Part shown: positions 45,236-57,104 of the stretch, in pieces
Layout of the letters: each line of letters opens with the position of its first letter
Numbering within the stretch: the stretch's first letter is position 1
Assembly (NCBI GenBank): GCA_034769895.1
Contig: JAWRYS010000973.1
Coordinates: forward strand, 909,001 to 973,000
Direction of reading: 5' to 3'
Source of the DNA: Magicicada septendecula
Taxonomy: Eukaryota; Arthropoda; Insecta; Hemiptera; Cicadidae
Length of the DNA stretch: 64,000 nucleotides
Notes under the pieces: generated by a model
The model's input: the letters and a program-made list of their open reading frames with translations, nothing else
Database searches by the model: none
Told to the model about the DNA's origin: nothing
Program-made: the position numbers and the translations under genes

Positions 45236-47479
45236 ACTAATAGAAAGATCAATTCTTTTTGTGTGCCCTTCCATAACAGCCTAACATCTCTTATATATAA
45301 TAAATTCATAATTATTCATGACCCTTGGTTCTGCATTAATAGAATCTGAAACACTTCCATTACATACTGCAGTGACACATGTGACCAGCAAGTCAGCTAG
45401 CATAACCAGCCCACTATCAACCGAAATCTAAAATTTTCGAACAATTAAAAAAACAACTAAATGGAAATATAGACTAGACTATAAACAGGAATTTACAATA
45501 TGAAGAGTCAAACAGAATTCAAAATGACCGGACCCAAGCCGCATGCCCAAGCCAGGCTTCCCTTGCACAGACATGACCCGAAAGAGTGAAAGAGACAAAA
45601 GAATCGAAAATAATAAATTTAAAAAGTTAAAATAATAAGCGCAAGGGTTTAGCGAAATTTACCGCCCAACTGTAACCCACTTCAAACATCATTAAAGTAA
45701 AAAAAGTGAAACCCAACAATACCATGTGCAAGGCTGGCATGGTAATTCATGAATGTTCCAGCATGTAGTTCAGACGGACATGCTTGAATAAAAAGTATAT
45801 ATATATCATAAGGTACACAAAATTATGTTGCAAAAAAATAAGGGGGCTGGTGATGTCCGCTAACCCGCATACAATTTATGACTCCTTATTAATCTACGGT
45901 GTAATACAAACAGTGCACAACTGAGCACATTTTCTACGCACACGTCAATTTCTGTCTATTCATAGCACAATACAAGTTAAGTTCAAGGAAAATGTAATTT
46001 GATTTATAGAAGGTGTCGATCACGTGTCCATTCTGTTGCGAAACTCGAGCTTGAAATTATGGAAAAGGGTCACCTTCTTTCCGTGGTTAGAAGGCGATCA
46101 GCTGCCTGCGTGTAGTTTAAGGTCACAGAAGCTCCAGTTACATTTCATTGCAGATAGAGGGTGAAAGGTTCGGGTTCCCAGGTTACATACTCTCGACGGG
46201 GAAATTCAGGTGAAGGCTTAGCTGCTCAGCAGATGACCACGGATGGAATTGTAGTCATCCTCATCTCTCGAGCACTTCGACGAGTCAGGAACCCAGAGGT
46301 ATTTTATGGATTAACGATCCATACGGATATAAAGATGAGCACACGAGAAAAATTTTCGCCGTCGAGAAAGATAGTGAATCAGCGGTGGCGGAAATTGAAC
46401 TGAACAGACCTTGGCACAGTCGTCAGGGAAGCCACGTTCCTTTTTCAGTCACCAGAATGCGGGAGCATGACTTCAACGCACACCGGGCGTCCGAGACAAT
46501 ATAAATGCGAAATTTACTAAACCGTAAGTCTCCGTGATTATACTTTGTGCCACTCACGGCACAAGTCTACTGCACACAGTGTTACGCAACCCACCTTAGA
46601 CAGGTTACGTGTCTCTCGATATACGAAGTGAGTAGCTGTAGTACTTGTTGCTACCTTTGATTGGTTGTTGGCACACACAACATGGCGAACCAATCAAAGT
46701 TATAACAAGCCCGATAGAAATAAATTTGATCAGACGATTGTAAGAAAGGAAGCAAACTTGCGGCTTCGTCTGCTAATCATAACTTGCTCGCAGCCAACAA
46801 AATACACTCCGCTCCAAGTTTCACGGCTGGCTTATTGGCAGCTGCCTGTTTGATTTCGTTTCTACCTTCTCGCGGATTACTTTAGCCAATCCCCTCGTGG
46901 TTTGTATTACACAAACTTAGAATTTCTTTGCTCTCTACTCTGTTAACACCGATATTCTGCTGCTTTTTATTATTTTCTTCCAGAAATAAACGACAACATA
47001 TGCTTAATACCAATAGGTTTTATTTCTTATGGCATAATAGTAGTTTAACAGTGTACTATTTTAATACAACCTTTTATATAACAAAAGAGTATATTATGTC
47101 TGAATAGTTTAACATCAGACGTGTAAAGTGCAGTTTTGATGTTATCAATTTAGAGTTGCAGAAATATTTAGGGTATGTTTGGTGTTTTAATAAATTTTCG
47201 TTACCTGAGGTTTATCATCAATACTGTGTTTGGATTATTCGTCTTACTACTTTCTTCTTAAACTACTTGGCACGGTTTATTTACACAAACAGGCCCGCCG
47301 TGGGCCACGCAAATATCACTTTTCTTTTCTTCTCCTCCCAGAAGGCCCTCATTCGCACGTTAGGCGCCGCCTTCCTTTCCACTGTCCACCACTCGTCTTC
47401 TTCTCACCGCAGCAGAGAACCTTAAGATTTAGAATTTTGTTTTGTGTATATTTCTATCCACACAGTCGTCTAAAAAGAT
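45236..47479. other. Unassigned DNA
   Basis: About 2.2 kb with no supported gene. 46160-46560 is somewhat GC-richer and carries an 80-residue frame without domain matches. A short inverted pair, 'ttgattggtt' and 'aaccaatcaa', lies at 46658-46700. The frames at 47156-47505 have no motif. Confidence 0.5.
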
Positions 47480-48300
47480 GCCCAGTTTCATCATTTCCTC
47501 CTTGAGTTGTTTGGTGTATCCATTCAGACTGGAAAGTTTGTCACATATATTTAAAAATTTGCTTATTTAATCTGAACCGATCCATCCGAACCATATGTCC
47601 AAGGAATCTCAGTCTTTTCCTTCGGAGGGTCTATGTCATAACTCACCTTGACAATCTTTCGTGTGTCATTCTTTTTGTGTGTCCATACCATTGAAAAATG
47701 TTTGTTTGAATAAAATCAACAATTGAATTTTTCATATTGATTCATTAATAACTTCATTTCTAATTTGCTCACGTTTGGATGCTCTTGCCGAACGTCTCCA
47801 AAATTCCATCTTGCTCTCATTAATTTTGTTCTTCCGTATTTATTGATAGTCCAAACTTCTGAGCCGTAAGTCATTTTACATCTTACAATTGTTTTAAATA
47901 TTTTGATTTTAGTTCCTGCTGTAGATTGCTTATCCCACAGGATTCTATTTAATCTAGATATTAGCCATCTTTCCCAAATTAATTCTGGATTGTATTTCTT
48001 TGTCTTGCTTTCCACTGGCCGTAATTTGTACATCCAAATACTTGTATTCCTCTGTATATGAAATCTTCCCTATATCTTCCTCCACTATCAAGTCTTGACG
48101 AACGTCACCTATTGCCATGTATTTTGTTTCATTCATATTTACCTTTAGTCCCCATTTCTGGTACTCCTGTGTATCAATTTTCTAGTCATGCACTCTATGT
48201 CTTCAAACTCTTGAGCCAGAAGGAATTGGTCATCAGCAAACTGTAATGAATAAACTGTATCACCATAAAGTAGAATTCCTATGTTCCTGCACATCTTGTG
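47480..48300 (-). pseudogene. LINE reverse transcriptase C-terminal fragment
   Basis: The minus strand reads across frames from about 48300: an LQFADDQFLLAQEFEDIE segment with the RT block C motif, then the 60-residue frame 48136-47954 (TEEYKYLDVQITASGKQDKEI, the usual 'KYLG' region) and the frame 48033-47716 with TIVRCKMTYGSEVWTINKYGRTKLMRA, the conserved 'LTYGSE-W' helix after the RT. The most C-terminal part continues toward 47480 with stops. It is a 5'-truncated, decayed copy of a LINE unlike the Jockey element at 4-8 kb. Confidence 0.8.
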
Positions 48301-48350
48301 TATAAAACCTCGTAATTAAATGACAAGAAACAAGATATGCTGTATTCCAA

Positions 48351-48351
<1 letters not shown>

Positions 48352-48420
<69 letters not shown>
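48352..48420. repeat. CT microsatellite
   Basis: Almost pure CT alternation of about 65 bases followed by a CT-rich interrupted zone to about 48490. The serine/leucine and arginine/glutamate frames across it are artefacts. Confidence 0.95.
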
Positions 48421-48428
<8 letters not shown>

Positions 48429-48490
48429 TTCTCTTTCTATTTCTCCCTCTCTGCCGCACTCTCTCTCTCTTTCTATCTATCTCTCTCCCA

Positions 48491-49421
48491 TACATATCAC
48501 ACATACTCCCTCTTTATCTCACTACACACGTTCTTCATATCAAGCACACTGACATGAACTTTATTGTTAACATCGTTATAGTTGTTAAATTCATTTAACC
48601 TTGAGAGAACCTTGAGTCTGGAGTCACTTCAGCAACTATTTGTGAAGATTATGTTAGTTGGCGGAAAGGTAATGAAAGGTCACTTAGGTTGGTTCTTATA
48701 ATAGTTTAGTTTAGCTGACAACATACGCGCAATATAATTTTCAGATAATTATAGTTTTCATGAATACTGGTTTACACATAACGCTACCTTTAAGCAACTT
48801 CCTACGATTACAAAACTGTTCATACAAAAAAAAGGAAATTAATTTCAATCTAACTCTCAACATAAATGTTTGTTTACAAATTACATTATTTTTATATCGA
48901 CAGGTTTTTATGGTTTAATGAAATGCAAAGAAAAATGGGACCAGACGAGGTCTGGGCGCGACAATTTTAAGATCATTTTTGTATAACTAATAACATCAGC
49001 AATGTATAATTTGAAATCAAGTGAATTCGACAATATTTATTATTTTTTTTCATACTTCAGAGATTATAGAAAATCAAGCTGTGTATGTGTTGTTCGTGTT
49101 GTAAAATGTCGGGCGTTACCTCCGCGCACTTTTGTTACTTACTCTGTTGACTGGATCCTCTGCAGTGATGTAGTCCTGTAACACAACTTAATACTATGCT
49201 TTTTGTGGGCGCCACTTGGAAACGTTTGTTCCAAGAAAAAAAAAATGTGATTGATAAAATTTTTAAATCTACGAAAAAATTTAAACAAGTCAGTTTAGCT
49301 TGGAAAAATCATTTAAGTTTAATGATTATTCAAAAACAAACAAATCGTCTGAAGGACTAACATTCATAAAAAAAAATTATAAAATTGCAGAGAAAAAATT
49401 TTACAAGTTATTATTATTGAC
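48491..49421. other. Unassigned AT-rich DNA
   Basis: No gene recognised. The end of this stretch is the left flank of the TIR transposon. Confidence 0.5.
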
Positions 49422-49425
49422 AATT

Positions 49426-49464
49426 GTAGAGTGGAAATGAAAACCGGGCTAAGTGCCAAAAAAT
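49426..49464. repeat. Left terminal inverted repeat
   Basis: Begins GTAGAGTGG and runs through the GAAAACCGGGCTAAGTGCC segment. The inverse at 52030-52069 differs mainly at one G/T position in the CCGGGC block. Confidence 0.85.
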
Positions 49465-49715
49465 CAAAAATTGAGTTAAGTGTCAAAATGTGTGCTATGT
49501 GCCAAGCCCAATACACTGAAAAGCGGGTTATCTGCAAATACCACTTCTTAAGAGGTTCAAACAGTAGCCGCAAGAATGCGCATGGGTCAACTCCATTACC
49601 TCAGTAAATGAAAACCGGGCTAAGTGCCAAGCTCCTTGGAACCCATTATGAGGTTATAACATTGTTATAGTGTTGACTGTGTTGTTAGAAGTGTGCACGT
49701 AGTTTTATACTAGAA

Positions 49716-49874
49716 ATGAGTGATACAGAGTTAGTAGAAAGTAATCCTAAGAAGAGACGTAAGAGTGGAGAAGGAAGTGAGAAGGAGTTTCAGAAGAAAT
49801 TACGCTGTGAAGGCAAATCGTACATTAATAACAAAAAGCAACAGGTGTTGGCAAAGCAGCCCCCTCCAGATGAG
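49716..49874 (+). CDS. Transposase exon 1 (N-terminal, basic)
   Basis: ATG at 49716 opens a 53-codon frame ending at GAG followed by GTAGGC, a good splice donor, in phase 0. The peptide begins MSDTELVESNPKKRRKSG, with PKKRRK as a classical nuclear-localisation-type cluster, and ends KQPPPDE. The following intron (49875 to about 50039) ends in a long T tract and AG. Exon structure is inferred from splice signals and from the family-like sequence downstream. Confidence 0.65.
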
Positions 49875-50039
49875 GTAGGCCTATGCTTTTAACTTTCTTG
49901 GTTGATTATTAATAACTCATAAGGTATAGGTATTTAGGTATTATTTAGTAAGGTATTTACTCGGGCTATTTTATTGCAGAGTTAGAAAACTAATATGTTC
50001 GTGGTGTCACAAGTCTTAGACTTTTTTTTTTTTTTTTAG

Positions 50040-51560
50040 GTTACCTGAAAATGCAAGTATCAATGCAAAAATGTTTCTTATGATCAGAAACTGGTAATAT
50101 TCAGAGAATATTATGATATGGGTGACAATATTAAACAATATTCCTATCTCATGGGCCTGATTAATGTGACTAACGTTGTCAGACGAAGACATGGTACCTA
50201 CGAGGAACCTGAAACAAGCCGTCGCCAAGCTACAGTATTTTTTACTCTACCTGATGGGAAAGGTAATGTAGTTCAAGTTTGCAAAAAGACTTTTTTGGAT
50301 GTACATGGAATTACCAAAAGGACAGTTGAAACATTGGTTAAAGCGAAGAAAAAAGGGGATTTTGTTTACGTGGAAAAAAGAGGAAATAAAAAGAAAAACA
50401 GGAAATATTCTCCTGAGGATGAGAAATCTGTTGTCGATCATGTAAATAGCTTTCCAAAGCAAAAGAGTCACTATACGAGGGCGAAAAACGATAGAGATTA
50501 CCTGACTGAAGATTTGAATTTCAACAGAATGTACTTAGCATTTAAAGAAATCTATCCAGAATCTGAGATAAAGCCTCGTTATTATAAAGATACTGTAAAG
50601 AGGCGTTTTCCGAATTTAAAATTTCAGAAACCACGAAAAGACACATGTGGAACATGTGATTTGTTAAAATCTAAACTTGTGAATGAGTCTAGCAGTAGTA
50701 GTAATAAGGATAAAAACAAAAACACTCTCGAACTTCATCATCGACAGGCAGAGCGAGCTCGCTTGGAAATGAAATCAGACACAGAAAAATCTCAACATCC
50801 TAACAGTAAAATGTGTACCATTTCAGTTGATCTCCAACAAGTATTCTCACTACCGACATTGACGCACTCACAGATGTATCACTTACGCCAACTTTCCTGC
50901 TATAATTTTGGCATTCATCTCGGTGACAACAATAAAGGATTCATGTTTGTGTGGCACGAAGGTTTGAGTGGAAGAGGTGGCAACGAGATTGCTTCTTGTT
51001 TACTAAAATTTTTACAATCCAGATTTACAAATAAGAAAAATCTTGCCATTTTGAGCGACAATTGTACAGGTCAAAATAAGAACCAAATGCTTTTATTTCT
51101 GTGGATTTATCTGGTATTGAACGGTGTATTCGATGAGATAGATCATAAGTACCTGGTTTCTGGCCATTCATATCTATCTTGTGACAGGGACTTTGCTCAA
51201 ATAGAAAAAAAGAAGAAAGTCACAAAATGCGAAGTTCCTTTGGATATTGTTCGACTTCTTGTAAGTACCTGCCACAAAAATCCGTTTATGGCTACCTTGA
51301 TGCAAGAAGAGGACTTTTTTGATTTCAAGAGTGCAGCAAAGTCATTTTTAAATACAAAAAAACTTGAAATTAAAAAGGTGCACTGGATTAGGATAACGAA
51401 AGAAAACCCTGGCGTAATCAGCACAAAAAAAAACATTCAACGAAATCGAGCCATCGTCACAAACCAAAGTTTTGAGAAAGGGGGTAAAATTAGAAGATTT
51501 GAAACAGCTACCCGAACACTTGAATCCTATAAACAATATGAAAAAAGAGAAGAAAGATGA
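50040..51560 (+). CDS. DUF7869-like transposase, main exon
   Basis: 480 codons are open from the ATG at 50118, and family-like sequence extends upstream to 50052 (CKYQCKNVSYDQKLVIFREY). The first acceptor (AG at 50038-50039) would bring an in-frame TGA at 50046-50048; an alternative AG at 50056-50057 keeps phase and skips it. Numbering from 50118: helix-turn-helix-like N-terminal part about 55-165, CGTC finger at 177-180, then an RNase H-like core with candidate catalytic residues D238 (TISVDLQQV), D314 (SDNCTGQNKN) and D356/D358/E363 (HSYLSCDRDFAQIE). The wording matches arthropod proteins labelled DUF7869, which I believe are DDE-type transposases. AATAAA at 51688-51693 is a likely polyadenylation signal. 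The protein would cut and paste the element in the nucleus. Confidence 0.78.
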
Positions 51561-52029
51561 TCTTAAGACAATGATACCATTTTTGAAATAAGAAAACAAA
51601 GACTTTTACAGAAAGTTAACTGTTTAGTTTTTAGATTGTACCAAAACTGACACTTTAATTTTGGTTCTTAGATCTTTTAGTTATGACAATAAAACTTGAT
51701 TTTGATATTTTATTGTTTTGTTTTTTTAGTTTACCCAAGTTTTAATTATTACAATGTAGAACCTTTTATGTATACTAACTCTGCACTTAGCCCGTTTTAT
51801 GATTTTGAATTAGGTACTTAGCACGCTTTTCACTACTATGCTTATGGACATAACCCTTGTTTAAAAAGTGTAAATTTAAAAATTTTTTTATTACATTTAG
51901 GATTTTTTTCCAACAGTTATTTTATTAAATCATAATTACCTATCATTTAATTTATCTACCATAAATATGGCAAAGCAAAACCATTAATAGTAATTGTTTT
52001 AAACATATTTTCTTCATTTACTCAAAACT

Positions 52030-52069
52030 ATGTTTTTGGCACTTAGCACGGTTTTCATTTCCACTCTAC
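52030..52069. repeat. Right terminal inverted repeat
   Basis: Ends CATTTCCACTCTAC, the inverse of the left end. An additional CTTAGC-type subterminal site lies at about 51785-51830. Confidence 0.85.
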
Positions 52070-52073
52070 AATT

Positions 52074-54984
52074 TTTTATATATCCAATCAAGTATCGGCT
52101 AGCATATTTCAGATTTTGACTCAGTTGAAAAGCATGAGTTTAATACGTGAAAAATCTTTACTCTCAGGACGTGACTCCTTTGAACTACCAAGACATATCA
52201 ATTAGATGCCTTACAAGAAAAAACTAAGTGATTTGAAGGTGTATGTGTGGCGTGTGAAGTACAACTGCGTGATAAAATGTAACCAGGTAACAAATGACTT
52301 TAATTTTGGTAACTCACGTTCCAAAACGTGATTATTCGTTCCAATTTTGGTTATTTATTCTCGCACTGGACACTCCTTTCGGGTAGTTTCTCAATCTCGC
52401 CTCTTCGGGTGTACACTGAATCTATTTAAAGTCAAATTTTGGGATCGTTTACTTTTTCCGCACTTTTGTAAAAACGTTTGGCAGTAGAATCTCGTTCAAA
52501 CGCCGCCGCTACGAATCATCTGTTTAGCGTTAATTCAGAAATTATCCGCCGTAGCGCTGATTCCCATGTTGTCGAGAAGAAAGGCTTGATGGGTATATGT
52601 TTGTTTACGTTAGGGGGAATTATTGTCACGTTAGTCAGTCTATGCGAACACAGCAGAATTCGTTCTCTATTTAAATTTTTGGTCCCTCCTGGGCCGCTTG
52701 ACGTTCTGGCTGCGTGATTTATATTAAAATTTGCCGTATCGCTGCTCTATTTCAGCGATACTTTTGGCGTAGATTCTCTTTGAGGTTAAGTCAGTCGGTT
52801 ATGTCTATGTACGGGAAAAAGCCTTTCTCCGTCTTGTCGATTTCTTGCCTCTTCGGTTTCGCCTTAGCTGCGTTGATCAGTGTCGTGGGTGATGCATCAG
52901 TTCAGGAGTTCAAGTTTCAAGTGTGTTTCGGTCGGATTTGGTCTCTCTTTTATACTAATTCAGGATGACTGTTTTCATCGACGTCCGGTATATTTGTGTA
53001 AAAATTCTTTCTAGATTGTTCGAGAATAAACGAAATGGAATGTCATGGAACAATTTTCACTTCCGTAGAAGCTTTCAGAACGAATTTCTTATTCTTCATA
53101 CAAAGGATATTTCAAAAATTACTCTGGTATTTATCAAACAGTTTTACATTAGTACTCACAATTTGTATGCCATTAATACATTTAGATTCCCTGTTTTTAA
53201 CTGAATCTAGCGATACTAAATATGATTGGTTTCTAATTAACTTAAGTCTAATAAACAATACAATATACAATCCTCACCTTGAGTTGTTGTCATTGAAAAC
53301 TCAATTTTTATAACAAAAATTGTTGTGGAGTTACTAAGTTCCTTCCACAAGCTGAACATCTAATACTACTACCTTCCTACAACAAAATAAACAAATTTTA
53401 ACATCAATAAAACACAAATAAATACAATTTTATATGACCTTTGCTCATGGCCTAGATTCTTGTCAGTTTTCTAATACAATGATTAGTCTTTTTCTTTAAT
53501 ATATGTATTATTTCACTACTGTACACACAGAGTTTATTATTTTGTCTATCTTTTGTGATACCTGGTTACTCTGTACCTATATTATATTTCTCACAAGATG
53601 ACATAGCATCATTGATTGGTCTAGAGATGTCCTTTTTTTATGGCGTGACAAATCTCACTCTTATTAGTTAAATTCTTTTAGAATTGACTTTACTTTCAAC
53701 TGAGTTTGTTTCTTATTAAGGTATACTGATGTATTGTACCTTTCTATCTTATTTTTGTTAGCATTATGTAAGAATTTAGCCAGATATGATTATTTTTGTA
53801 CTGGATGATTGGTTCCAGCCATACATGGTATAAGAAAATATTTTGCTAACTTGACTATTACAATGTTAAAGTTAGTCAGGTATATTAGCATAGTTGCTTT
53901 ATATCATATTACAGCTTTCTAATGCAATTTGGTTGCATTTTGGCAACATTAAATTCATAAATTATACAATATTAGATGCCTATTACATGTTTTTAGTTAA
54001 CACTGTTTTTGGCTATTTTGACTGCTTTTTATTCATTTGACAGCTTTCTTTATTTAAGATAAATTGTTCACTATTGTCTGCTTGACAATTGCATATAGTT
54101 TTTATTTAAATCTGATAATAATTAATTTTTTCATGAAAACTGGGTGTATGGTCTCAAATCCAACACATTAATAATTTTTGTCATTGCAAATATATCATTT
54201 TTATTCTAACTTAAACTCTTTCTAATAATGTATTTAAATCATTTAATACATTTATTTTATTTACATCACATAATATAATAATGGATCATGCCCATTCATT
54301 CACAAAAAATAGTTTTTAATACTCTATTCATAGTTATAAAACTTAATAATTATTGACTTCATTTTGGTTGATTCTGACATTATTTCTCTCTCTTATAGTG
54401 TCTTATGGTTTTTTCACTCTTATTCACTTTAATAATATATATGGGGTTTTGTCTTAGTCATAGTTTGGTCGTTTTTTCAAGTTGATAGAAATAATTATTA
54501 TACAGAATTACACAATTTTTTGGGACTACTTGGGTTCGATACTGTTCACCTCACTTTCCTCTTATGCTAACTTACTATATAAATGATTTCCTTTATGGAA
54601 CGTTTTGTGACGTTACAAGATACAAGTGAAATCTCGACTGCATGCCACGTCAAGTAGTGCCCATAAGTGAATACGATTTAGACGAAAGCCTATAGGTAAA
54701 TACAATTCTCCTTTTGTGTGTTTGTGTCACAGTAATTGAAAGGGATCCACAAATTACTGTAGACACGACCAAATCTACAATACAAAAATTAGCACGACCA
54801 GTTCCTGACAATTTGTTAATTTTTTAATCCCTAAATTTAAGGCTCTTATGCCTAATGTGGTCAGAAAAAAGCAATTAGTTCAACTCTGGCCTCACACTAC
54901 GAAAAGGAATGTATTTCAACGTCAACAGTTTCAACTTTGATTTTGCAAAATTTATTATAGTTTAGTTAGAGATTTAGTTATTCG
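52074..54984. other. Unassigned T-rich stretch, possible diverged solo LTR
   Basis: No gene recognised; the frames at 52478-53313 lack motifs. 52300-52970 is GC-richer, then about 1.6 kb is T-rich and resembles in texture the long LTRs at 16-32 kb. TGTAAC at 52278 and GTTACA ending near 54617 bracket 2.3 kb with the same terminal hexamers as that LTR family, but I find no flanking duplication, so the solo-LTR idea is weak. Confidence 0.3.
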
Positions 54985-55865
54985 CAAAGAATACCAGAGT
55001 TAACCTGATCAATTGTGGAGTACGACAAGGGTGTCCATTATCGCCTTCTCTTTTTAATTTATATATTGACGATGTCACACAAAATTGGCAGATGTGTCTT
55101 CCAGACCATTTTATGATTGGTCACTCTACAATTGACACTTTGATGTTTGCGGATGATCAGACTGTCGGACTCTGAAAACAGATTGCAGATGGGTATACAT
55201 TAGTTAAATGAAATCTGCAAAGACTCTGAATTGCAGATATCTACAATTATAACCAATGTGTCGGCTTTTTGTGGAACTGATCCCGTACGGGCAAAAATTA
55301 TTATAGACGGTACTGTCCTGGAACAAGTTAGCAGTTTTGAATACCTGGGCTACAGTGTGTCTTATAATATATGCAACAACGTTGTAAACAAGTTGCATAC
55401 GTTCAACATTATGTGCTGGATTATTAGGCGAACTCTTAAGTCAGCAAGTAAAGGAACACGCCTAATATTCTACAAGGTGATGGCTTTTCCCACACTTCTT
55501 TATGGGTCTGATAATTGGACGTTAAGGAAAGGCCAGGCTAGTCGCATCCAAGCTGCTGAAATGAGATTTGTCAGGCATGTAGCAGGGTATACTCTACATG
55601 ATCATAGAAGGAACACAGATATACCGCAGGAACTGAATATTATGAGTATACTCGACAGGATCGCCCAGTATCGGCTGAATTGGTGGGAACATCGTTGCCA
55701 AATGAATGACTGCCGCATTCCCAACAACTGTGGAACTATAAATCGAGGGGACGGAGAGGTGTGGGACGTCCGATCAAGCGCTGGAGTGACCAGCTATAAT
55801 TTTTGCCTATCTGAGACCGGAATAAACCATCCTTGGTTTAATCATTGAAGATGATGATGATTTAG
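54985..55865 (+). pseudogene. LINE reverse transcriptase fragment, C-terminal half
   Basis: 55000-55175 encodes INCGVRQGCPLSPSLFNLYI and TLMFADDQTVG (RT blocks B and C, with FADD), then a stop. The 205-residue frame 55231-55848 continues with VSAFCGTDPVRAKIIIDGT, FEYLGYSVSY, FPTLLYGSDNWTL and a C-terminal helix with RLNWWEH. This is the usual order after the RT in insect non-LTR elements. The copy is 5'-truncated, has at least one stop and frame change, and ends in a GATGATGAT tail near 55850-55860. It resembles the fragment at 15.0-15.2 kb. Confidence 0.85.
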
Positions 55866-56106
55866 TTATTTAGACTAAATGATAGCTATCATTGCCTATG
55901 GTTATAACAGAAGGTTCTTCTAATAAATTAAGTAAGAGGATTTTTAAACATTCTTTGAAAGAACTTGTATTCATCATAGGGGAAGGCAGATGAAGCGGTA
56001 TGATTTGTGAAACGGTCTGTAAGAGCTGGACGGTACACAAATACCAACTTACCAACTTTCTCCCGTTCAAAAACGCCATGTTCTTGGATCCAGCTTGTAA
56101 CATAAC
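55866..56106. other. Unassigned spacer
   Basis: Short AT-rich stretch between the LINE tail and the PLE arm, no feature seen. Confidence 0.5.
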
Positions 56107-56810
56107 TGTTCCTAATTATAAGTATAATACTACTGACTCGGCACCCGAAGTTTTTTATTGGTAAAAATTTTACATTTTTAACTTATAGCCTGATACCTTA
56201 TAGTCACTAAACAAAATCCCACCAGATGAAATAGACAAATTAAACACGATAAAATATCTTGCAGAATCCGACAGATACAACAGAACAATAGTCAATAAAC
56301 GCCTACACAGAACAAACAACAGACAAAGACAGAAAACAACAAATTCATAACACTAACCTACATCAATGATCACACTGAAAAAATAGGCTACAAATTAAAA
56401 AAAACACGATACAGAAACGCATACAAAACTACAATAAAAACTGAACAAACACTATCTGAACACACACTATCTAAGGATTCCATAACGCACATAGAGAACT
56501 AAACAAATTTGATCTACAAACTAAGTGGCTCAGGTTGCAACAAATTTTACATATAGGCCAGACAGGACGTCGTTTCAAAGAGAGATACATTGAACACACA
56601 AAAGCACTACACTCAACTACCGAATCCACCTTTGCAAACCACCTCATTAAAGCAAACCACACAAAACAAACATCAAAAGCAACATGGATATTCTACACAT
56701 TGCAATAAGGATATTCTAGTTCAGGGTATAAGGTACAAATTTTACTTTTTTACCAATAAAAAACTTAGTGTTCCCAGTCAGTAGTATTATACTCATAATT
56801 AGTTAATCAA
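56107..56810 (+). mobile_element. Penelope-like element fragment with inverted arms
   Basis: The left arm (56107-56210) and right arm (56715-56808) are inverted copies sharing ATAATACTACTGACT, AGTTTTTTATTGGTAAAAA and GTACCTTATA-type segments. Between them is plus-strand PLE coding sequence. The arrangement repeats that of the 8.7-9.5 kb PLE on a smaller scale. Confidence 0.8.
56340..56705 (+). pseudogene. PLE GIY-YIG endonuclease fragment
   Basis: Across frames this reads LTYINDHTEKIGYKLKKT, then YKLSGSGCNKFYIGQTGRRF, then KERYIEHTKALHS and FANHLIKANHT: the PLE endonuclease with its YIGQTGRRF core. Stops and a frame change precede the nuclease. The RT domain is absent. Confidence 0.8.
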
Positions 56811-57104
56811 CGGACACGTCATGAACAACAAAATGCAAGAAAATAACCGATCCTTTCCAATAGACCCCTTTAAAACCACACCCAATTGTAGAATAATGCC
56901 AAATGATTTTGAGAAATCCAACATTCATCCAAATACAAAATTAGACTTTCTCCATTCTAGTTTTTAATTCTGTACCATTTAAGTATAAACGTTAATTTCG
57001 CTTGAGCTATATGAAATTTCTCAACCAATTGAAGGCATTCATCATTACGTTTTTTAAACGAAAAACTATAATTTTAAAAATGTGCCGAACTTTGTAACAC
57101 TGAA
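56811..57104. other. Unassigned spacer
   Basis: AT-rich, no feature recognised. Confidence 0.5.

Larger units (their letters stand above)
49426..52069 (+). mobile_element. TIR DNA transposon with two-exon DUF7869-like transposase
   Basis: A 2.64-kb element. The left end GTAGAGTGGAAATGAAAACC is matched by the inverse at the right end (52030-52069); about 38 bases pair with one or two mismatches. AATT lies directly outside both ends (49422-49425, 52070-52073) and is the likely duplication, although the shared A/T bases leave the exact edge uncertain. The subterminal regions repeat the phrase CTAAGTGCCA several times in both orientations. One transposase gene fills the centre. It is near-intact, so this looks like a young insertion of a cut-and-paste family that is not one of the textbook superfamilies. 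Confidence 0.85.

Noticed and set aside
48316..48598. ORFs with arginine/glutamate or serine/leucine repeats, and similar ones at 58917-59138 and 39076-39391
   Set aside because: Products of CT or GA microsatellites.
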